A stretch of DNA of 7,838 bases from an uncultured Rickettsiales bacterium. Lineage in GTDB: Bacteria; Pseudomonadota; Alphaproteobacteria; Rickettsiales; UBA1997. The stretch lies in NCBI GenBank assembly GCA_934725005.1, contig CAKVBE010000041.1:1-7838 (forward strand), read 5' to 3'. Shown here in pieces: positions 1-4,503 of the stretch. The position numbers and the translations under genes were made by a program. Position 1 is the stretch's first letter. Every line of letters starts with the position of its first letter. The notes beneath the pieces were generated by a model. The model saw only the letters and a program-made list of their open reading frames with translations. It did not search any database and was not told where the DNA came from.

Positions 1-24
1 GTGTTGAGTCTCCGAACTCAACAC
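1..24 (-). repeat. TCGGAG-loop hairpin, copy 1 (inverted)
   Basis: Perfect 9-bp inverted repeat: left arm GTGTTGAGT, loop CTCCGA, right arm ACTCAACAC. Read on the minus strand the loop is TCGGAG, the same as in the two copies downstream, so this copy lies in the opposite orientation. It touches the window edge, so the element may extend further upstream. Confidence 0.8.
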
Positions 25-94
25 CTAGTATTATCAGGATCGAAATTTTATTATTTTTTAAATTGGTTATTTCATCATTATTTGAAAACAGTGA

Positions 95-123
95 GTGCTG
101 GGTTCGGAGACCCAGCACCTCGT
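95..123 (+). repeat. TCGGAG-loop hairpin, copy 2
   Basis: Perfect 9-bp stem: left arm GTGCTGGGT (95-103), loop TCGGAG (104-109), right arm ACCCAGCAC (110-118), followed by the tail CTCG, which copy 3 shares. Compared with copy 1 in the same reading direction, two bases of each arm differ, and both changes are compensatory (T-A to C-G and A-T to G-C). This implies selection on pairing, in DNA or RNA, rather than on sequence. Confidence 0.85.
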
Positions 124-137
124 GTGTACTCACAAGA

Positions 138-164
138 TACAGGATTCGGAGATCCCGTACCTCG
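138..164 (+). repeat. TCGGAG-loop hairpin, copy 3
   Basis: Left arm TACAGGAT (138-145), loop TCGGAG (146-151), right arm ATCCCGTA (152-159), then CTCG. The stem is 8 bp with a single A/C mismatch (141 against 156). Only the loop and the tail are shared with copy 2 and the stem sequence is largely different, which again points to conservation of structure. Loops 2 and 3 lie 42 nt apart in the same orientation. Confidence 0.75.
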
Positions 165-198
165 CGCAAGTAGTACAAGTGGAAAGATTTTTTGATTG

Positions 199-268
199 TT
201 GTTATTCTCTAAATCCTTTCCCTCCTTGAGGGAAAGTGCCACGAAGTGGCGATAGGGTGCTTGAGAAT
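199..268 (+). repeat. Two-hairpin dispersed repeat, copy 1
   Basis: The first hairpin has a perfect 9-bp stem CTTTCCCTC / GAGGGAAAG (216-224 with 228-236, loop CTT). The second has a 5-bp stem GCCAC / GTGGC (238-242 with 246-250, loop GAA), followed by GATAGGG. The outer ends ATTCTC (204-209) and GAGAAT (263-268) are also complementary and would close the element. Positions 199-240 recur exactly at 7780-7821 in the same orientation. No transposase is present, so this is a short non-autonomous or REP-like intergenic element of unknown function. Confidence 0.85.
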
Positions 269-350
269 TGTTTAAGCTTTTATTATCTGATTTATTGTAT
301 TGTTTAAAATATTATTATAAATATTTTTTTATAATTATTTATTTTTTTTG

Positions 351-379
351 TTGACTTCTATTAAAAATTACATTATAAT
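351..379 (+). promoter_or_regulatory. Sigma70-type promoter of the CaaX-box gene
   Basis: The -35 element is TTGACT (351-356), the spacer is 17 nt and the -10 element is a perfect TATAAT (374-379). This predicts a transcript start near 386 and a leader of about 55 nt before the ATG at 441. It is one of the two best promoters in the window, implying strong expression of the small gene from its own promoter. Confidence 0.75.
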
Positions 380-390
380 AATTTATGACG

Positions 391-410
391 TGATTATTTT
401 TTAATAATCA
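391..410. promoter_or_regulatory. Perfect palindrome at the transcript start of the CaaX-box gene
   Basis: Arms TGATTATT (391-398) and AATAATCA (403-410) are perfectly complementary around TTTT. The site lies about 11 nt after the -10 box, so it could be a repressor operator overlapping the start region or a 5' hairpin in the transcript. No regulator gene is present to identify it, and AT-rich DNA yields such palindromes fairly often. Confidence 0.4.
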
Positions 411-440
411 TTATTTATTAATAAAAATATAGGTGAAAAA

Positions 441-728
441 ATGGAAGAAAAAAAATGTAATACTAATACTATTATTGGCCAGTTTGAAAATATTATTCAC
501 AGTGGATCAGTATTAAATAAAGAAAGAGTTGAAGTTATGAAACTCACAAGAAGAAGTAGTGAAGTACAAACAATTAGCAATGAAAATTATGATAACGTTT
601 CAAAAACTTTTAATGTTGAATTGAGACGTACCAGATCAAGTGATCTCAACTTTTTAGCTAATGATCTTGAAAAGGCTGATGGAGAATTATCTAGTGGCAA
701 GAGTGAAAGCTGCTGTGTTATAATGTAA
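441..728 (+). CDS. Small putative effector with C-terminal CVIM farnesylation box
   Basis: I do not recognise a family for this 95-residue protein. It has no signal peptide or membrane segment and is hydrophilic and charged, with two basic Ser-rich clusters (TRRSSE at 36-41, RRTRSSD at 62-68). Its last residues are Cys91-Cys92-Val93-Ile94-Met95. CVIM is a classical CaaX motif for eukaryotic protein farnesyltransferase (K-Ras4B ends in the same four residues), and the preceding Cys91 is a plausible palmitoylation site. Bacteria lack this modification, but known effectors such as Salmonella SifA and Legionella AnkB use host prenylation. I infer a secreted protein that is lipid-anchored to a host membrane. 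The start is supported by AGGTG (431-435), 5 nt before the ATG, and a near-consensus promoter. The gene stands alone and converges on the porin-like gene. The CaaX reading is strong as a motif; secretion and modification are untested. Confidence 0.75.
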   Translation: MEEKKCNTNTIIGQFENIIHSGSVLNKERVEVMKLTRRSSEVQTISNENYDNVSKTFNVELRRTRSSDLNFLANDLEKADGELSSGKSESCCVIM

Positions 729-744
729 TATTTATTTAAATTTT

Positions 745-826
745 GTTTATGATAAATTTTTATTAAATATTTAGTTTTACTATTTATTTTGTGATATTGA
801 GATTTAATAAATGATTTATCATAAAC
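745..826. terminator. Long imperfect inverted repeat between convergent genes, possible bidirectional terminator
   Basis: A perfect 13-bp outer stem (745-757 with 814-826; arm GTTTATGATAAAT) continues, after a 1/2-nt internal bulge, into a perfect 10-bp inner stem (759-768 with 802-811; arm TTTATTAAAT). This leaves a 33-nt loop. It sits between the CaaX-box gene and the porin-like gene, which face each other, and includes the last codons and stop of the latter. The position suits a shared transcription terminator, but the stem is AT-rich and lacks a clean T-tract. A palindromic insertion is the alternative. Confidence 0.5.
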
Positions 827-1760
827 TTCTTATTATTATTCCAAAATTTATTGAATTTTCTGATTCTTCATTAAATTTAAATTTATTGATTTCTGAGTAT
901 ATATTGATATATTTATTTATATTGTAACTGATATTAAAATTTAATGAATCTTTAAATTCAAGATCACCGTTAAAATACCATAGTGAAAATGAAAGTGACC
1001 TAATTTCATATCCAATGCCATAAGAATAATAATTATAATAATTTTCATTCAAAGTTTTTCCATTTCCATAGTTTGCGCCAAACAATATTCCATAATAATT
1101 AAAATCGACACCATAATCATATGAATTGAAGTCATTTTTAAAATTATTTTCACCAATAAAACTTAAATTGATATTCAGCTCATCCAATTTTTTGTAATAA
1201 TTTATACCGTATTCATATATGTTGTATATATGTTTACGATTGATTTTATACTTATCCATAAAAGTCAAACCAAAGCTTAGATTATTATCAAAATTAAAGG
1301 TATAATTTATTTTTGGATTATGTCTAGTTTTATTAAAATTCGTGATGTTGTTGAAATATCCAAAGTTTTGGTTTGTTAATAATGTTGGTCTAGAGATTAA
1401 ATTACTTATTTTTTCTATGTTAAATATGTAATCATTATCATTAGTTGTTCTTGTTATATTTACTATTCCAGCTTGTAAATATTGTGAAATATCGTTATAA
1501 TTACCAATCTCTAATTTGTTTATTCCATCATTGTAGTATATTAAAGCATTTATATAATCGCCTTTTTTATCAAGTATTCTTCCAATTAATGTTAATCCAA
1601 AATTGTTTAATTCATCATTGTATTTTATAGCTAGTTCATCTATAAATTTACTTTTATATGTCATATACTTATTGTCGAAATAAAAGCTGATTTCTTTAGA
1701 TAAAGAGTTGTTTAAGTATGTAGATAACACCAAAAAATATAATAAAAATTTAATTTTCAT
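819..1760 (-). CDS. Porin-like outer-membrane beta-barrel protein
   Basis: This 313-residue protein begins with a basic-hydrophobic signal peptide (residues 1-21, likely cleavage after Ser-Leu-Ser), so it is exported. The rest is poor in Cys and Pro and rich in Asn, Tyr, Phe and Ile, with alternating amphipathic strands. GINKLEIGNYND (74-85) resembles the 'fG.l.lG..d' segment of Gram-negative porins, and YDYGVDFNYYGILFGANYGN plus the strands to the C-terminus resemble the alphaproteobacterial porin_4 type. It ends in Ser-Leu rather than the usual terminal Phe. I infer a diffusion porin or a related surface protein. The ATG at 1760 is preceded by AAGAGG (1767-1772), a good ribosome site, and overlaps the end of rsmE by 11 bp, so the two are probably co-transcribed and translationally coupled. 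Family assignment is by pattern only. Confidence 0.6.
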   Translation of the reverse strand: MKIKFLLYFLVLSTYLNNSLSKEISFYFDNKYMTYKSKFIDELAIKYNDELNNFGLTLIGRILDKKGDYINALIYYNDGINKLEIGNYNDISQYLQAGIVNITRTTNDNDYIFNIEKISNLISRPTLLTNQNFGYFNNITNFNKTRHNPKINYTFNFDNNLSFGLTFMDKYKINRKHIYNIYEYGINYYKKLDELNINLSFIGENNFKNDFNSYDYGVDFNYYGILFGANYGNGKTLNENYYNYYSYGIGYEIRSLSFSLWYFNGDLEFKDSLNFNISYNINKYINIYSEINKFKFNEESENSINFGIIIRSL

Positions 1761-2469
1761 AAAAAACCTCTTGTATTATACTCAATATACAAGTTGCAGC
1801 TGTTTCTGCTCTCAATATTCTATTGCCTAAGCTTACAGGGTAGACGTTTTTATATGATTTTATTAATTTTTTTTCTTCATCAGAAAAACCTCCTTCTCCA
1901 CCAATTAAAGTATAAACTTTTTTATGTTTATCTATACTTTTGATTGTTGGTAATAATTTATTATTACTTCTCTCTTCACAAAATATTATGACGGAATCAC
2001 TTTCATTTATTTCATCGAGCACATTTTTTAAATGTTTTATTTCATTTATTGTTGGAAAATCAAGTCTTTCGCATTGTTCAATTGCTTCTATAACGTTTGG
2101 TTCTATTTTATCTGTCTTTTTTACATGCTGACTATATTGTGATTTAAATGGGTGAAATTCAGTAACTCCCATTTCAGTTGCGTTTTTGATAAGCAAGTCA
2201 ATTTTTTGAATAGGTGTAAATATTAAACCAATAAAATTTTGTTTTTCAAAGTTTTTTGTTTTTTTTATTATTCTTACATGTACACTGTTTTTTGTTGTAT
2301 TTGTAATTTCTCCAATAAATTCGCCATCTTTTCCATTTACAAGGATTAAATTATCGCCAATTTTTTTTCTCATTACATTGATTATATAATTCACATTATT
2401 TTTGTTGTTTAATTCTATATCTTTCTCTACCGATAAATCATTTTTATAGAAAAGTCTAATTAAATTCAT
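1750..2469 (-). CDS. rsmE: 16S rRNA (uracil1498-N3)-methyltransferase RsmE
   Basis: RsmE is a SPOUT-class enzyme that uses S-adenosylmethionine to methylate N3 of U1498 in 16S rRNA, in the decoding region of the 30S subunit. The 239-residue length is normal. An N-terminal PUA-like RNA-binding part (about 1-70) is followed by the trefoil-knot domain with its signatures: KIDLLIKNATEMGVTEFHPF (89-108), EAIEQCERLDFPTI (128-141), IGGEGGFSDEE (189-199, family norm IGPEGGFS, here Gly for Pro) and LGNRILRAETA (214-224), which form the cofactor knot. There is no obvious Shine-Dalgarno sequence before the ATG. It is divergent from metG and is first in a unit with the porin-like gene, a pairing with no clear functional logic. 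The identification is secure. Confidence 0.95.
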   Translation of the reverse strand: MNLIRLFYKNDLSVEKDIELNNKNNVNYIINVMRKKIGDNLILVNGKDGEFIGEITNTTKNSVHVRIIKKTKNFEKQNFIGLIFTPIQKIDLLIKNATEMGVTEFHPFKSQYSQHVKKTDKIEPNVIEAIEQCERLDFPTINEIKHLKNVLDEINESDSVIIFCEERSNNKLLPTIKSIDKHKKVYTLIGGEGGFSDEEKKLIKSYKNVYPVSLGNRILRAETAATCILSIIQEVFYEN

Positions 2470-2500
2470 GTGTTTTATATTCTAATTATTAGATTAAATT

Positions 2501-2530
2501 ATGATAATAATTATTAAATAATATATGCAA
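2501..2530 (-). promoter_or_regulatory. Candidate promoter of rsmE and the porin-like gene
   Basis: On the minus strand, TTGCAT (complement of 2525-2530) and TATCAT (complement of 2501-2506) are separated by 18 nt, predicting a start near 2494 and a leader of about 25 nt. Two palindromes overlap this area: a perfect 12-mer TAATAATTATTA (2505-2516), and TCTAAT / ATTAGA around a central T (2481-2493). The match to consensus is moderate, and AT-rich DNA makes false -10 boxes common. Confidence 0.35.
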
Positions 2531-2590
2531 TACCGTAATTCATAATATTTATGTTTCAAAATATTAATGCCATATTTTACAAAATTATTA

Positions 2591-2619
2591 TTGATTAAGA
2601 TAAATAATTAATTTATCAT
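2591..2619 (+). promoter_or_regulatory. Candidate promoter of metG with internal palindrome
   Basis: The -35 element is TTGATT (2591-2596), the spacer is 17 nt and the -10 element is TATCAT (2614-2619), giving a start near 2626 and a leader of about 28 nt. A perfect inverted repeat, GATAAAT (2599-2605) and ATTTATC (2611-2617) around AATTA, fills the spacer and overlaps the -10, a classic position for a repressor site. No Shine-Dalgarno sequence is evident before the metG ATG. Confidence 0.45.
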
Positions 2620-2653
2620 TGCTTATTATGTAAAAAATAGATAAACGAATAAT

Positions 2654-4336
2654 ATGAAATATTTAATCACTAGCGCTTTGCCATACATAAATGGTGTGAA
2701 ACATCTTGGTACATTAATTGGTTGTCTACTTCCCGCTGATGTTTATGCAAGATTTTTAAGATTAAATGGAAATGAAGTTTTATTTATAAGTGGTACAGAT
2801 GAACATGGGACACCGGCTGAGATAGCAGCAAAAAAAGAGAATATAACAGTAGAAGAATATTGTGACAAGTGGTATAAAATACAAAAAAATTTAGTAGATG
2901 GCTTTGATATAAGTTGTGATTATTTTGGAAGAACTTCAGATGAAGAAAATGAAGAGTTAACTTTATATTTTGCAAAAAGATTAAAAGAAAACGGATTTCT
3001 TGAAGAAAGAACAATAAAGCAAATATATTCAATTGATGATAACATGTCTTTGGCAGATAGATACATAGAAGGTACATGTCCTAAATGTGGAAGTAATAGA
3101 GCAAGAGGTGATCAATGTGATAATTGTGGTGCACTCTTGGATCCAACAGATTTAATTGATCCATATTCAACAATATCTGGTAGTCATAATCTTGAAGTAA
3201 GAGAAACAAAACATTTATATTTAAAACAGTCAATGTTTGTTGATGAATTGAAGAAATGGGTAAAAGACAATAAAGATTGGCCAGATGTTGTAAAAACAAT
3301 AGCTTTAGATTGGTTAGAGAGTAGGGGACTCGAAGATAGGTGTATAACAAGAGATTTAAAGTGGGGAATAAAAGTAAAAGATTGGAAAGATCTAGAAGAT
3401 AAAGTATTTTATGTATGGTTTGATGCTCCAATTGGCTACTTATCAATGAGTAAAAAATGGTCGAGATTGAATCCACAAAAAACTGATTGGAAGGAGTTTT
3501 GGTATAATGCACAAGATGTAAAATATATTCAGTTTATGGGAAAAGATAATGTTCCATTTCATGCTATAAATTTTCCAATAACAATTCTTGGCTCAAGGGA
3601 ACCATGGAAATTAGTTGATTATATCAAAGGTTTGTACTGGTTAAATTATTATAACGATAAATTTTCCACAAGTAGACATTATGGAATTTTTATGGATGAA
3701 GCGTTAAAGTTATATCCATCTGATTATTGGAGATATTATTTGATGTCAAGGATTCCGGAAAATAAAGATTCTAATTTTACGTGGGAGGATTTTGCTGATG
3801 TCATAAATAAAGATCTAGCTGATGTTCTCGGAAATTTTATCAACAGGTCATTTACAATGATTAATAAAAATTTTTCGAATGTTAGTGAAATTATTAATTC
3901 AAATAATTTTGAAAAAATAGATTTAGATTATAGAGATAAATTAACTAGTTTATTAAGTGAATATAAAAAATCTTTTGAAACCTTAGAATTAAGAAAAGCT
4001 GTAAGTAGTTTAAGAGCATGTTGGTGTCTTGGAAATGAGTACATTTCAGAAGTTCAACCTTGGACGATAAAAGAAGATAAAAACAGATTAGCAACAATAT
4101 TTAACAATATTTTATTGTTCATGGCCGTTTATACAGTTATTTCTGAACCTATAATACCAGAAATAAGTGCTAAATTGTACTTTTCATTGAATTTATCTGC
4201 TAATTTTAGTGAGATAGTAAACGGAAAATTTAGCTCCATTGTAATAAATAGCGTAAAGAAGCCAGATATATTTATACAGAAGATAACTGATGAAAAAATT
4301 ATTGAATTTAAGAATAAATTTGGAAGTAATGAATAG
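2654..4336 (+). CDS. metG: Methionyl-tRNA synthetase, variant-motif lineage
   Basis: MetG is a cytoplasmic class I aminoacyl-tRNA synthetase that charges tRNA-Met and initiator tRNA with methionine using ATP. The catalytic core opens with ITSALPYINGVKHLGT (5-20), where HLGT (17-20) stands for the HIGH motif. Then come FISGTDEHGTP (44-54), a four-Cys zinc knuckle (Cys142, 145, 155, 158), WFDAPIGYL (255-263), FMGKDNVPFHAI (294-305) and KFSTS (336-340) in place of KMSKS. The helical anticodon-binding domain follows to residue 560. There is no C-terminal OB-fold tRNA-binding extension, and 560 residues is normal without it. HLGx/KFSTS variants are, as I recall, typical of one alphaproteobacterial lineage, so this is probably a functional enzyme rather than a decayed one. 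The start is fixed by the family's usual N-terminus. It is transcribed alone, divergent from rsmE. Confidence 0.95.
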   Translation: MKYLITSALPYINGVKHLGTLIGCLLPADVYARFLRLNGNEVLFISGTDEHGTPAEIAAKKENITVEEYCDKWYKIQKNLVDGFDISCDYFGRTSDEENEELTLYFAKRLKENGFLEERTIKQIYSIDDNMSLADRYIEGTCPKCGSNRARGDQCDNCGALLDPTDLIDPYSTISGSHNLEVRETKHLYLKQSMFVDELKKWVKDNKDWPDVVKTIALDWLESRGLEDRCITRDLKWGIKVKDWKDLEDKVFYVWFDAPIGYLSMSKKWSRLNPQKTDWKEFWYNAQDVKYIQFMGKDNVPFHAINFPITILGSREPWKLVDYIKGLYWLNYYNDKFSTSRHYGIFMDEALKLYPSDYWRYYLMSRIPENKDSNFTWEDFADVINKDLADVLGNFINRSFTMINKNFSNVSEIINSNNFEKIDLDYRDKLTSLLSEYKKSFETLELRKAVSSLRACWCLGNEYISEVQPWTIKEDKNRLATIFNNILLFMAVYTVISEPIIPEISAKLYFSLNLSANFSEIVNGKFSSIVINSVKKPDIFIQKITDEKIIEFKNKFGSNE

Positions 4337-4372
4337 CTTTTTATTTTCTATCATTTAATCAATACTATATTA

Positions 4373-4424
4373 CATTTTAGTAAAATGACGATAGGATTCA
4401 ACTTTATCATATTTTTTTGATAAA
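4373..4424. promoter_or_regulatory. Two palindromes upstream of the large effector promoter
   Basis: CATTTTA (4373-4379), a central G, and TAAAATG (4381-4387) make a perfect 15-nt dyad. TTTATCA (4403-4409) and TGATAAA (4418-4424) flank an 8-nt spacer and end 6 nt before the -35 box. They could be operator or activator sites for the gene at 4504. The second could instead be a weak terminator hairpin for metG, whose stop lies at 4334-4336. Confidence 0.35.
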
Positions 4425-4430
4425 AATTTA

Positions 4431-4459
4431 TTGACATTGTCTCTATTATGTGGTATAGT
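4431..4459 (+). promoter_or_regulatory. Strong extended -10 promoter of the large effector-like gene
   Basis: The -35 element is a perfect TTGACA (4431-4436), the spacer is 17 nt and the -10 element is TATAGT (4454-4459), extended by TGG (4451-4453). The predicted start is near 4466, leaving a leader of about 38 nt. The leader contains a five-codon open frame (4471-4488, Met-Phe-Asn-Asn-Trp-stop). This is the closest match to consensus in the window and implies that the 1025-residue protein is well expressed as a single-gene unit. Confidence 0.8.
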
Positions 4460-4503
4460 CTCAATTTAAGATGTTTAACAACTGGTAGTACGGGTTTATT
4501 TAG

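Larger units (their letters stand above)
1..440. other. Gene-free repeat and promoter region
   Basis: I see no convincing gene here. The stretch holds three hairpins with a shared TCGGAG loop (1-164), a two-hairpin dispersed repeat (199-268), an AT-rich spacer (269-350), and the promoter and leader of the CaaX-box gene that starts at 441. An open frame runs from the window edge to 195. It is best explained by the palindromic repeats being open in that frame, although the 3' end of a gene beginning outside the window cannot be excluded. Confidence 0.6.

Noticed and set aside
1..164. CRISPR array
   Set aside because: There are only three hairpins, with different stems, unequal spacing and one in inverted orientation. 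There is no constant direct repeat and no cas gene.
1..195. Open frame starting with GTG at the window edge
   Set aside because: It is made largely of palindromic hairpins, shows no family resemblance and has no visible ribosome site. It could be the tail of an upstream gene, but nothing inside the window supports this.
441..728. Lipoprotein or secreted Cys-rich peptide
   Set aside because: There is no N-terminal signal sequence or lipobox. Two of the three cysteines are at the extreme C-terminus, which fits a CaaX box instead.
1445..1630. Plus-strand open frame inside the porin-like gene
   Set aside because: Opposite-strand shadow of a gene that has a signal peptide, a good ribosome site and operon coupling.
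2784..3077. Minus-strand open frame inside metG
   Set aside because: Antisense shadow with no promoter, ribosome site or recognisable motif.
3081..3512. Long minus-strand open frame inside metG
   Set aside because: Shadow of a strongly conserved synthetase; its Leu-rich translation is what reversed AT-rich coding sequence gives.
2704..3673. metG as a decaying pseudogene because HIGH and KMSKS are altered
   Set aside because: The frame is full length, the zinc cysteines and all other core motifs are intact, and similar variants occur in working relatives as far as I recall.
815..4410. A regulon based on the recurring octamer TTTATCAT (815, 2612, 4403)
   Set aside because: About two such matches are expected by chance on both strands at this base composition, so three is not convincing alone.
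4337..4503. tRNA or other structured RNA gene between metG and the large gene
   Set aside because: No cloverleaf, no T-loop consensus and no GC-rich stems; only a promoter and short dyads.
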